Assembly (NCBI RefSeq): GCF_037975245.1
Contig: NC_092574.1
Span: 16,719,213-16,783,212 of the forward strand
Direction of reading: 5' to 3'
DNA: 64,000 nucleotides
From: Apostichopus japonicus
Taxonomy: Eukaryota; Echinodermata; Holothuroidea; Aspidochirotida; Stichopodidae
Shown here piece by piece: positions 1 to 12,900 of this stretch (the stretch's first letter is position 1; each line of letters opens with the position of its first letter). The notes beneath the pieces were generated by a model. That model was not told the origin of the DNA. It searched no databases and saw nothing but the letters and a program-made list of their open reading frames with translations. Made by a program: the position numbers and the translations under genes.

Positions 1-3000
1 TGGATAAATGTATTTGCATTTCCCACCACCATTCCGGGAACCCTTTACTTTGAAAATAAGAGTACTTAAAAGTTATGTCATGTTTGGCAAATAAAAAAAG
101 ACAATATGTTTTAACTCTTACCTAGTTTAATATCATGTAATAGTTTATATCTAGTTTAGTAACAACAGGATATGAGTCAGAAAGTGGGACAGGTTAAACT
201 GGGTTCTGAAATTCCCACCCTGTGTTACTTGCAACTGTTACTGAGTACTGTTACTGAGATTCCCTCAACTTGCATTAATGACCTCTGTGGCCTAGTTTTG
301 GATATTAGCCCAGGGAGAAACTGAAAAGATCAAACATTAATCAATTTTTTTTAAATCCTGGAAATTGTAACAGAGTTGAAATATTTACTAGTAAACATGA
401 CGATGATGTATGTATGGTCAAGGGATTATGCTACATATGCTGAAAACCAATCTACCTACCAAGACCCAGCATTGTTGAAAAATGATGAATTAAAAAGAAT
501 TTTTGGGGAGGAGGGAGGGGGTTACTGAGTATTAGATAACTTGTAAAACATTAATCTTAATTGTTTTACATTCTATTTGGAGACATAACTTTCGGCCGGG
601 GATAAACGGTCCTTTGTCCTTCCAGCTGAGCGTACAGTATATATGTCCGGGTCTAAGTGTGGATTAATACCTTAAAAGCAAGCTATTAAAATGGAAATAA
701 ACTTGAAAGGTTTCCTGGGTGTCGGGACCACCAGCCTGTGAATGAGAATTAGAATATTTTGTGCAACTTTTAACTATTATCATCCATCAGTCTACCATGT
801 GTATCCCAAAAAAAAGCAGTCATTGCAGTTTGTGTGATGTCCGGTTTTAGTTACCAGATTTCATTTACCAGTACATGTGGGATTCTTGATACCTTCTTGC
901 CTTCAAAAGTTTTAAAAGGAAATATTTTATGACAAAAAATAAATCCCACTGGTTTTGTTTTCTTCTATATATGTTAATTCCTACAGAACATAATAGATCC
1001 CCCATGGAAGGGACACATTTTTTAAACTAAAGACACACTTTTTGTTGTTGTTGAAACTCAACAGAAACTTCCTCTAGCGCTGTGGTTAATAATGTCTTGA
1101 TTGACATGCAAGAATACCCAGATTTCATATTTCTCCGAGTCATGAATATCGTGAAATCCATACCTGATGCCAGGGATCATCTGGCAGACAGCATACTATC
1201 TCTGTTTCTGGTCAAAAGGCAAAGAAAGAAGGGAACAAAATTGCGTGATATTGCGTGGAGCATGTGATCAGTGGGGGGCATCTAATCAGGTAGAAAGGCA
1301 TCTTGACATTGTAAATGAGGTGAAGGGGCAGCAGGGGGCATACCTAGATGGGATGAATTGTGTCTACATTGATTAAAACAGATCTCATCATTGTTTACGG
1401 AGACCTCAATTTGATCAGGAGGATAGAGAGACTTTGGTAGGTCGATGTCGAGGGTACTTTAGACATCTGGCCGTAGTTAGAGGAAGAGCTACTATACATA
1501 CATCTGCTGTTCATACCTTGTTTGATGAATGTCAATCAAGAAAAATATTGAAATTTAGGTTTTTTTTTCTTGCAAAAGAGAAAGAATAATGATCAGGTGA
1601 AGTTGGAGGAAGTAGGATCTTGATTAGCAGATGGACTTGTCTCCCTCCCTTGCTACCAACCAAAATGTAGTAAAGTACATTTCCTGTTTGGTGGATGTTT
1701 AGAGTCACGAAATGAATTAATAACCCAAAGAAAGTATATAATTGCTTTTGACAAAAAATATCAATCCCTCTAAGGGCTGACTTACAATAGACTGACAAGG
1801 ATGGCTCTTGGCAACTGTAACCAAGGCTAATCCCATTTTGTGATAGAGGGAAAGGTTGAAGAGGTTACAGTCATCAAGTGAGTGGGCTAATTAATTATTT
1901 GCAGATTGCAAAATTGTGTAACAGTTCAATTACTTTGTATTGGGTATGATGGAATAATGTGCGCAGTAGAATGTTATGTAATGTGAAACAAGATCAGAAC
2001 ATGAAGTAAGTGCTTTGGCTATCTTGCAGACTTGTTTTCAAGTTTGATTCATGGGCGCAGGATAATAAATACTATGTTCGTCTCATCTCCTTCGTATCTT
2101 CATATCGGCATGCTGCAGTCTCGTAAATTCTTATTTATTATTAGTTAGCTATTAAAACTTTGGAAGGAATACGCAGTCTCATTTGTAAGCGTTTTTAACA
2201 GGTATGGATATGGGACGACGATTGGAGGCTTGGAGCAGAGGACGGGGGGGGGGTGGGGTAGGGGAGACAACATGAGGGATGAGCAAAATTGAAGAAGGCT
2301 AATAGAAAAGGAACTGAACCTATAGCCATAAATTCCAAACAGTTTCTAATTTTGTCTGCCCATACAACATTACAAATGATCGAAGAAGGATTTTTCAAGT
2401 GAACAGGCAAGCTGCAAAGGTTGAGTGGCAACCAATGTTGTCATCTCGACCAAAAACGCACTTAGTATCGAATCTGAAAGGTTAACAGCAATTGATAGCA
2501 ACTTTGCTGGACAAGTTTGCTTTCTGTTGGTTTTGTAATTTCCGTGCCCATGTTTGCTTTTCGGTATATTGCCAGCCTTGATGTGTAACCAGCCAGTTAA
2601 TAAGCAATGTGAGTTGTACTCGACAGACTGAGTGAAGCACACGATTTGTGTTTATCATCATCAAAATCGGTTGAAAGATGTATCTCTAATAAACTGTCTA
2701 ATAAACTACACGGAACGAGCTTGTAATAACACCACTGTAGTAAAAGGATAGCAATCTTAACCGACGACAGTTTTTTAAAAATAAACGTTATAGTCGAACA
2801 TGCAAGCACAGTTATAGAAAATAAGTCCTTGCTAGTACAGATTTTTAACAAAGCAAACATTCACTTGAGTATTTAATTATGGGGATTATTACTAAACTGG
2901 TAGGAGCTGCTGGGAATATTTACAATTTTAAGGGAAAACTTGGAATTACTATAGTTGCTGTTGGTGGAGGGAGGGGTTTTGGTGGTATAGGTAGAGGGAA

Positions 3001-3879
3001 GGGGGTAGTGTAGGGTAGGGGGAAAAAGTAGGTGTCGATTCAAGAATCTATTTTTCTCAAACAACATGCTATGTGACATGGACATATTGCTACACAAAAA
3101 TGCAAATATGTGTACTATGTGTAGCAGTGTGGTTTGTATACAGAATAGTTGGTGGTGCTTTCAGTGTTATGTGAGGAAAAAATAAAGGAGAAAACCCATA
3201 AAAATAACAGGAAAAAAGAAAAAAAATGATATACAAAATATAAACACTAAATTATTCCCCGAGGATGTGTGAAAAATGAACAGGTTATCATGTATATTGG
3301 CAAGAAGGAGCTGTATAATCTCTGAAGGAGAAACTTTCCAAATTAATTTTTGTGTCAACCTATCTAGTATTTTGCTTGTAACATTGAGTCATTGCAACCA
3401 TTTGTCCTGCCCATGAACTTTTCATGACTAAACTAATGTAAATATAATATTAATTAAAGAAAACAATCCGTCAAGGCCCTTTCCTCTTTAGTTTAAGATT
3501 TCATAAACAGTTTAGAGAAAATGTCCAGTATAAAACTGAACAAAGAGATCTACAGCCTTCTAGCAGTAGTTTCTGATAGTCTTCTCTTGAAAGACTCCAA
3601 TCACTGGAGACCGTATTTGCCTTTTGTTCCGATTAGGCGAGTCCAATTAGCCTTGAGGATGCAGAAGAGGTAAATGATGTTATCATTACCATGGAGATCT
3701 TGATGTGTTTTTTTCCCTCTAATAAATTAATTTGAAAATGGGCGTGTAGTAGTAGTAGTAGGAGGATGAGGAGGAGGAGGAGACAGAAGGTGATCAAGGA
3801 AAGTGTGGTCTATAAAAAGAGTGTATTGACCTCGGCATGTTTGACAATTAGCTATCTGTATGTGTGTTTTGCTAGGTGC

Positions 3880-4503
3880 TTAAAGCAGCATTTTGCGTCC
3901 TTTTCTACGATTTTTCTCAACCTCACTGATTCCACTTTGCCATAACGACATACATAACTAGCTAATCTATTTATATTTTACTTCAAATGGTGGCATAAAA
4001 GTCGAAAAATTTGCAACTTTCAACTTTGTTGTTCTCCAAGATATTTTCCGTTGGGAACCTAATAAACCTCGCCCATAATATGAATATTTAAACTCTACGA
4101 ACGTCATTGACAGATACGTAATATAACACCACGCTTGATTTGTGTACAGTCTATATGGCAGTTGTACCAGGGAGTTGCATAACAACTCCCTGGTACAACC
4201 AACGCGAAGTCTTGAATCTATTTTTAGCAACGGCTCATAACTAAACCTGCATCTCTGATTGGTTGAATTCAAACTAGTGGGTTTGGCGGAATTGTATGCG
4301 ATTAATTTTAACTGTGAAATTTGTCGAGGACACTCTTCTCATTTATCGACATAAATCGTTAATTACTCGCTAATTAACGCTCTTGGCAGGGTGAAACTTG
4401 GATGGTATCTTAGATTGCTGTTTTATGATTGATACATGTAAAAAAATCGATGCACATGTTAAAAAAGTGGAAAAAAGCCACCCAACGCAAAATGCCGCTT
4501 TAA
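3880..4503. mobile_element. Non-autonomous TIR element with TTAA target duplication (piggyBac-like MITE)
   Basis: Terminal inverted repeats AGCAGCATTTTGCGT (3884-3898) and its near-perfect complement (4485-4499, one mismatch) are flanked on both sides by TTAA (3880-3883 and 4500-4503). TTAA duplication is the hallmark of piggyBac-type insertion. The 616-bp interior has no transposase; an antisense open frame at 3967-4272 shows no recognisable domain. A perfect 17-bp hairpin lies inside (4161-4199). The terminal bases are not the CCY start usual for classical piggyBac, so the superfamily is an inference from the TTAA alone. Confidence 0.75.
4161..4199. repeat. Perfect 17-bp inverted repeat (hairpin) inside the TTAA element
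   Basis: Arms 4161-4177 and 4183-4199 are exact reverse complements (core TTGTACCAGGGAGTTG) around a 5-nt loop. It sits near the middle of the TIR element and may be part of its sub-terminal structure or a nested fold-back. Confidence 0.9.
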
Positions 4504-4700
4504 GAGGAAAAGTGTGTTTGTTACAAATCCTGAATCCTGTGTGTCACTTAAATCCCAAATAAGTTGGGACTGAAATCCAGCCTCTCTAATCAGTGAAGGA
4601 GTGCTATGGTTTTATGTGTACAGAGCTGTCAGATATGGTTTGGATTTCATATTTGTAGGAAGTTAAAGATCTGTACTTGAATCTGTATGTAATTTTATTA

Positions 4701-4970
4701 TGTAATGTAATGTAATGTAAATAAAATCTTATATAGTGCACTACGTGCGATACATCTGTGCGCTTTACAAACAATCTAGAATATACAATGACAAAAAGCA
4801 GTAAATACATAAAACAGTAAATACATATACCATATACAGAAATATACAGGAATATGAGATGAAAATTATCGAATTATTGTACATCAGAGGTGCCGGGAGT
4901 GGTGCTCTGGGTTGTCGTCCTGTACCCACTGTCTCCGATATCAATAAACTGCTAGGATCGTACATGTAGT
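4701..4970. repeat. TGTAA pentamer run followed by element-like AT-rich sequence
   Basis: Four tandem TGTAA units (4701-4720) run into a stretch containing TATAGTGCACTACGTGCG and a CGCTTTACAAA motif. Such sequence is often seen in dispersed short repeats of marine invertebrates, and a doubled AGTAAATACATA unit follows near 4800-4826. It may be a short retroposon fragment, but I see no diagnostic ends. Confidence 0.3.
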
Positions 4971-6668
4971 GATATTTTGAACACTATGTAGCCTTCTAAG
5001 TTTGCAACATCTCTGCCAGCCAAGTTTGCTACAGAAATGTTCAAATATAACATTCTGAAGGTCCTAGCTGCTACTGTGTGGAAATCTCAACAAGAACAGT
5101 CCAACTGCTAACTGTGAAAGTTTGATATGCCCTTTTTTTGTTGGGGGGGGGGGGGAGAGGGAAGTTGAGTGGGAGGATGGCAAGATAATGGAATACACTG
5201 TAGCAGTTACCGGTTTTTCCAAAATTTCCAAACCATTAAGATTTGGGAATTCCTGGGCATGGTAGATAGTGGTGACAGACCAAGTGCTCTTTAAACTACA
5301 AAGTCTAGCACAATCTAGAAACATTAATAACCAGTACAACCTACCCAAATCTGGTCACCGGCAATGATATTGCCCTCTCTTTAAATATTCTTATTTCAGT
5401 GATTCAGTATCTTTTGTTATGTTCTAGACTCTACCCTCCTATATCATCATAAGGAAGCCCATATTTTGCCATATTATACCCAAATGTCAGCAGGCTTGGT
5501 TATAAATTCAATATTTCAGTTATTCAGGATATGTCACGACAAAGAGCCATGCATTTACATCACCTGTCTGCTAAGTCAAAAACATGTTTATCAAAGCACA
5601 TTGTTAATGGGAGACGGGACTGACTTATGGGTATAAGATATCTTTGGAAGTTAGAGGACGCAAATAAAGATTATGAAAGGTGAAAATGCTCCTGGTAGTA
5701 GCATTCTTAGCCCTGCAGAGGCAGATGTGTCTTTTGTGTAGAGCCATAAATTTTCTGACAATTTCTGCCTTCGTGTGTGTACTAATCAAGAAATTGCAAA
5801 TATTTGTGCACACATGGCTCATACAGTGTTAATTATCATATGTCAACTGTAGCAAATCTATGAATGATTATGTTTATACCAACATATATAAGTACGGTAA
5901 AATGTCTTTGATTTATAATGTTTTGATTTAAGTTTGATCACTTTAATCAGACAAATGAAAAAGTTTGGCATAAATTCGGGATTTGGACAGTCTTTGGCTG
6001 CTGTGCAGTGTATATATCTATGTAGTGTAATACAATCCATCTGCTCGTTGGGTTCGGAATAACCAACATCAGCAAAGAGAGATTGTTTCAGTTCAGTAAA
6101 CCTCAACTTCTGTAACATATCATCCTTCCTATCACATCTGCTTTCCTCCCTCCTCTCACCTTTTCCTCTTACCCAATTAGAGGTGGGGCGGGGGGCCGGA
6201 AGAATGAAACTTTAAAAATAGTTGATGAAGTTGTAAATTCCAGTCTAACCTACTGGTCTTCTCAGTGGCCATGTTTTCTGTGCCCATTCAAGTGGATAAG
6301 TTTTGCCCTGTTGGGACTTGCTCCTTTAGGACCTCTTACTTTCTCTTCAGGTCCAATTCCCACCTGTCACCTTCATGATCTACTTTTTCCTTTGACGTTT
6401 GTAGAGCCAAACTTTACCTCAAAAGAATACCAATTGTCTTCCATAAATTTTTGGAACAATGTTGAAGATCATTATTTTCTGTTAATACTATTAATGCACA
6501 TTAGAAACTTTATTAAATTAGGTTTAATTGACTTTTGAAGGCCGGCGGGAATTACTCTTGTCATTGCATCCGTTCGTAAAACACACAATTTTACTGTATA
6601 TGGTATTCTGCAACACAGAAAGAAAGAATTCGCATAGATATTTGATTTCATATCTCTTTCAATCCTAG

Positions 6669-6983
6669 GCATTATTCGTACCAAAGCTGTCTTGGATCGT
6701 GAGAGCCAATCACACTACTGGCTGACAGTCTATGCTCAGGACAACGCTGCCGTCCCCCTGCATTCCATCGTAGAGGTCTACATCCAGGTCTCTGACGTCA
6801 ACGATAATGCCCCCTTCCCGACTCTTCCGGTCTTCAGGGGCTACATCCCGGAAAACTCAGCAGCCGGGACGGATATCATCAGAGTTGAGGTGGAGGACTT
6901 GGATGAAACAGAGAGTCAGAATATCACTTTTGAGATTCCATCTAAGAAAATCAGGAGGATGTTTCAAATCGATCGGACTACAG
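6669..6983 (+). CDS. FAT1-like: Exon 1 in window: end of cadherin repeat 10 and first part of repeat 11
   Basis: 315 nt, phase 1 in and phase 1 out, acceptor CCTAG and donor GTAAGT. It encodes about residues 1-104 of the window protein. It begins with a Gly-Ile-Ile strand and LDRE calcium motif, reaches the DVNDNAP linker, then starts a new repeat with the IPENSAAGT motif and ends at the DRTTG turn. The repeat number rests on counting back from the last of 34. The same IPEN/MEN block opens repeat 11 of vertebrate FAT1. Confidence 0.95.
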
Positions 6984-9900
6984 GTAAGTTTCGTACCGAG
7001 AGCGGTGAAGATGTAAAAAATGTGTGTTTATTTTGGATGTTGAGAAAATTATATGAATGTGGGACATCCTCATCCATCCTTCACATGTGTAAAATGGTAA
7101 ATTGCTGAATTTCCACTTAGACTTCTATGTTCATGGAACACCACAAAAACCAGTGAAGTTTGCAGTATCTATGTCACATATTTTCTTCTCCGTTACTTTT
7201 TCCCCCTCTTTTGAATAAGTTTTTCTCGCCGTTCCAATCAGACGCATTCTCTGCTTCTTCCTCAACTCCTCTTGAAACTGCTAGAACATTTTTCTCTGTC
7301 AGTAAGGATGATCCTCTGTCCCTGAGGTGGTTTTCACCAGTTGAAACTTAACCATCTCAAGATTACTGTTTTTCAGCTGAGTCAATTCTCCCTCCTCATC
7401 TTCTCTCTTTCTCATCAACAATCCCCGGTCAAGCTCTCAGAAGCCCCTCTAGTTTGAAAACCTACATTTTTGATGTCACTTGAGCATAGTTTTGATGTCA
7501 CTTGATTGCCTGTCGTTGTTTGCTCTGATTTACCTCGGATTAGTTCTCTTTTCTTCCACGAGAGAAATCAGGCCACCCTTCTGATGGCTCCTCCTCTTTA
7601 TTCACTTTGCCATCCTCTTTCCCCTCTTCATGTCTGATTAAACAAGACACACCATCTTCAGTGCCCCTTTAAAGTGAGTTTGCTTTAGAAAATGGGGAGG
7701 GAGGGGTCTGTTATTTGAGTTATGTATCGTCACATAGCAGTATGCATATGATGTAGACATTTGTAACAGAATTATTACATTCTTCCTGGAAGATTTGTGA
7801 GAAGGCAATCAGGGGTTGAAATAATAATGTGACCTAGTTTTGTTGTTAGTGATCGGAAGATTTACCTCGTCCTTGTATTTTTGGAACATCACATTGATTC
7901 TGCTCCGAGTTCAAAGGAAACTGGATCTAAATCCTGTACGAAACTAGGATATGTTTCTTTGTGTGGAAGGGAGAACAACCTATTTCACTATGACACCAAT
8001 CATTAAAAGTGTTCAACAGTCCAGCAGGTTTCTTAACATTCTGACTGTGATTGTGTGACTGACACATTGTCACACCTGGTGATGAAAAAAAGTGGTAGTT
8101 TTTTCTGCTATTTCTTGGACTGCAGTCAAGAAGATGGTCTGCAAAAATATCTGCCCAGAGTTGCAATTCATGGGGGGGGTGGCAAGGGATTGGGATGTGG
8201 GCTTAAACATATGATCATCTTCCGTTCATTCTTCTTCTATCTTTTTGTATACATTTCTTCTTGAAGTTAATTTAATAGTATTATTGTGTTGCTTTCGTCA
8301 AGCATTTCAAGATTCTTTTCCCCCGTAATTCGGAAATTTATCGAAACAGAAAGGAGCAAAATCTGTAAAAACAGTTACACAGTCATCGACGTCGTGTAGT
8401 TTACACAAAACCATAAAATTTACTGTCAAAACTCCCTAATTGATCATTACATTATTCAGTTTATTCTTGAGGCTATAAATTATAATGCAAGTTACTGTAG
8501 AGAGAAAGACATTGTCTGAACTGACGTAGATGCACCTACGGCACAAACAACATGTTTACGACAACATATACAGAGTTAAAGCTATATTCACCCACTGACA
8601 ATGTTTAGTAGCTCATGTATCTGCACTAGATCGATAAAACACTAATTAAAAAAGAAATTTGAACCTTAAGGAAAACAAGATTCTGCAAGATTTTTTGAAG
8701 TGTTAAAGTGATACAATATGGTCGCCAACATATGTGAGATGGTACGCGTGATAAAATGGCACCATGATTGATGTTCTGTCCTATTTGGCAGACACATGTC
8801 TGTCGCGGTGGGGTACACTTTCCTTATAATGATATTAAATTGACAAAATTAAAGATTCACACATTTAAATATTTTACACTGAGAAACTAATTAGAATCTT
8901 AATTGAATCTTGAAAGAAAACAATCAACAATTCTTGTTTCTACCAAAAGTACTGTATGTTGACAACATTAAATAATAAATAAAAAATAAAGTAGCCACAA
9001 GATTGAACATGGGTAGAATAAATTAATTAATTATTTAATGATTAAATGGCAGCAGTGATGTTTCTGCTGAATTATCAAAGACGCACTTTCCTTATAATGA
9101 TATGAAATTGACAAATTTAAAAATTCACACATTTAAATATTTTACAATGAGAAACTAATTATAATCTTAATTGAATCTTGAAAGAAAACAATGAACAGTT
9201 CTCGTTTCTACCAAAAGTACTGTATGTCGACAACATTAAATAAAAAATAAAGTAGCCACAAGATTGAACATGGGTAGAATAAATTAATAAATTATTTAAT
9301 GATTAATTGGCAGCAGTAATGTATCATTGAAGAATCATGGAAGACGCACGGAAGAAATTTTCTTCACTCTTCGAATAGTTTCCTGTGCTTAACGTGATCC
9401 AGCCAAGAATAAAGAAATTACTAGAACTTCATTTATATATAAGAAACTTTCAATCTTTGCCAATAGTCTGAAGCAAAAGAACTCTAAACAGTTTTCAGAG
9501 TTGTATCCATATTAAATTTAAAATATGTACGTTAAAAGAGTATTTTGTGGCATAAGTTTGGCAATGATGGCTTTTAACAAGAGCCGTAATATGTATCTAT
9601 ATATATCTCAAGATGGCATAAATATTAGTGAACAACAACTGTTAGAAAGTTGCCAAACTCAATCAATGCCTTCAGCATTTATACTATTACCACCGGTAGT
9701 GTTTTCACACTGGTTTTTAAAGGCGAATAGTGTTGTTTGAAGGTGAATAGAAAGTCAAATAATGTTCATTTCATGTTTCACATTCGATAAACGTGGCTTC
9801 ATCTATCAGTAAAGTAATGTCCCTAAGATCTGAGATATCATTGTCTACTTTAAAACCCATCGTTGTCTGGGAAAATACTAGAGGATCTCAACATCCTGGA

Positions 9901-12900
9901 AAGTGGTTCTGAAAATGTTTAGCAATTATCTGCTTACTAAAAATTGGGCACTATACTGATGGTAGTGCAACAGCAATGCTGGCTGTTTCATATAGGATTA
10001 ATGTGTAATGGAGGATAGGACCTGAAGGGGTATTACTGTAAATAAAACTGGTTGTCCAATCTGAAGGATAATTTTGGTCGTCCCAAAAGCAAACTTCAAG
10101 ACACACTAAATAGTATAAGCCCTGTCTTATAGCCTAGAATGAATAGTGAGAATTTGTTTACTTTCACCAAATATAACCAACTATAATAACAAGTATTGTG
10201 AAGACTCTTTTGGAGAAGAGACTTTGAAGAAAGGAATCCCTCAGACAGAAATATTGGCCTATTGTTGTTGATCAGTCTAGAATCAATATCCAAGGTTGCA
10301 ATCATTTAATGCTTTCTTGCCCTTGAATAGGGAATCGCACGAGTGTGCCCCACTCTGTTACACAGGGACTGCCGACAAACAAACATACTTAGAAGGGATG
10401 CATATCCAGGGCGTCTGAGCACGCTCAGATCACACCGCTAACTTAATGTTTGTCATCTACATGGGGTGGATGTTTGATTTGGATACAATCCCAATTTCCA
10501 GTTTCTATTGTAATATTTGAACAATGACTCATTGTCTACATCACATTATTAACCTTTGAATTTGTCTGATAAAATTGAAAGGAAATAGGCTCCATGGTTT
10601 GTTTCAATGGCATAGCAGTACTCTTTTATCAAACAGTTTACATTTGATATTCATGGCTTGTTTGGTATCTTTGATAAACAATAGGATGGGGGAAGGGGGT
10701 AGGCGGGGGGTGGGGGATTGCCATTGCTATGTTGCTGAATGGCACCCTTAGCTTTTACAATTGAAGAGAGGAAAAAATTAATTTATCTTAATAACAGATC
10801 TGTTAACAGTTTATTAGTAGGCATGTTTAGATAATTATCTGTTAAAACTGCCTGTGCAGATAAATGTTAAGGAAGTTACAGGGCTATCTTCTTAGGAAGG
10901 CAACCAACACAGAAACAGAACAACACATGTTTTAAAGGTTTATTAAGTGGCACAGACAGTTAGAAGGATTAGTAAGTCTTGGTTTTCTTGGTTCCTTTAT
11001 TCTAATGGAAAAGAGAATTTCAACACTGGTCATTACAACTTTTCTGAGCTGGATTTCTTTCCTGTTTACTAAAAACAAAGAGTTGTTGAAAGTAGACAAT
11101 GAAAAATGGTACTCAGTAGATCAATATTACACTACTTGCTTACATGTCTTTGCATATATATATGCTAAGTGCACTCTGTTCTACTGTGCTTGTAACAGTA
11201 TCTTGCAAGACTTGAAACACTATATATCTCAGGTAGGAATCCCTGGTGGTATGAACTGATTAAGGACTTGGATAAAAATAGCGATAACGATTGCCGATTG
11301 GTACGATTACTCAATCGCTTGACGAACTAAGATGAATATCAAAGACAAAGATTTATTTGGACTTTGTTAATTAAGATTTGTGATGATAAAAAGATTAATA
11401 ATACAAACTTAAAAAAAATGCATCCTGGTGTCAGTTAGCTTTACCAGTTTGCCGGAAGCAGAAATATGTTTCACCCTCAGTAGTAAAATATTAGCTAAAT
11501 CAGCTAGTCGTGTCCCAAAGTCAACAAAGATGGAAGTAAATCATCTGATAGTCACATGTCATCCTTGATGATATTGAGTCAGATATTGAAGTCTAATAAT
11601 TAGCTAGAAAAAAATGGGGACAAAAATGAGAAACTTCAGAGCAATATTTTGTTTTCAAAATGTTATAGGGGAGTTGCAGCCACCATGATACGTACAAGTT
11701 ATGGTGTGTTTATTTGTGTGTGTACTGTTTGGCCTTACTGAGTGTATTGACGTACAGTGCAAATGTGGGTTGTTGGTATCATGAAATAGTTCATAGCACC
11801 CAACAACGTCCTCATAAAGTATCATTTTATGATTCCTAATGTATCGATAAGTTTCTATTATGAATAAAAAGAAAATTAAAAAATGCGCTTATTTTGTGAA
11901 GATAGCCAAAGCACAGTGCATCATTATTTATAGCTTGTTGATGCACTCCCTGATGTCCAGAAAAAATTGTGACAAAGAAAATGGGAGTTGGGGGAGTTCG
12001 GGGAGAGATGGGGGAGTTGGGGGAGGATGATAAGAAAAAACAAACCCAAAACTAAACAAAGGGGAAAAATAGACCAGCCTAATAGTCAGTATGACTAAAA
12101 CCTTATTAACAATGAATGATATTGTTTGCAAAGTATGTCTTATGTTTGCAATAGGCAAAACTCATGATGTAGTCTCTGTTCAAAAGACACATGTCTCATA
12201 TTTTGGTGGTTGTTCACTCTTGGCAATCTTTTCATCTCTTCTATTGCTATCTCTCACAAGGTTCATTCATCCTCTTAGAGTCTAAGACCTCAGGAATAAT
12301 CCATCAATTCTATCTTCTCCTTCTATTTATGTGCTATAAATCCGTGCTTTAGCACAATAACAGTTTGGTGGTAACACATGTCCAAAATTGATTGCCTGTA
12401 CCCAGCGGTATTGAAAGAGAAAGCCATGATATAAGTGGCTTGGTGGACAGTTAAACTCTAGGCTATTCTCTAGAATCCTACAAACTTATTAAGACATGCC
12501 TTCCTTAATCTTTAATGCTCTTAGGAGAACTATATTCTCTCCTTGTTTGCACTGGCTTGGTTTTATGTCATTGTCACCGATCATTTCCTTGAAGCATTTG
12601 CAGTAGAAAGGCTTTTTGAGTAATCAAGAGATGTTTTGTGAGGTGTGTTGTAAACAGCTTGTAATGGATGGTGTCAGAAGGGTCACAGTGTGAAGGGTTT
12701 GATACTGTGCTCCAAGCAGTCTCTCAAGCCTCTTCACTCCCCACCCCCCCATTCCCCCTCTCCTCACTTCCCAACTCCCATCCAATACATTTATATGACC
12801 ATTTACTCAAATTTTTCAGAGAAGGTAAACAATCAACAATGTAAAGTTGTGTGGAGGATTATAAATAGATTTTTTATGAGTAATGTATTGTTTTACTTAA

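Larger units (their letters stand above)
1..6668 (+). other. Upstream intron, 3' part (start outside window)
   Basis: No cadherin coding is visible before the acceptor at 6667-6668. The stretch is AT-rich. It holds a GGA/GTA-rich simple repeat (3746-3781), a TTAA-flanked TIR element (3880-4503), a TGTAA pentamer run (4701-4720) followed by element-like sequence, and G runs at 2244-2253 and 5143-5155. Open frames here are short and unrelated to known families. The intron must be phase 1, because exon 1 opens with two bases of a Gly codon. Confidence 0.8.

Noticed and set aside
3967-4272. 101-codon minus-strand open frame inside the TTAA element
   Set aside because: No transposase motifs; it spans the internal hairpin and is probably non-coding element sequence.
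8816-9348. Two similar copies as LTRs of a retroelement
   Set aside because: The copies are directly adjacent with no internal region, primer-binding site or target duplication.
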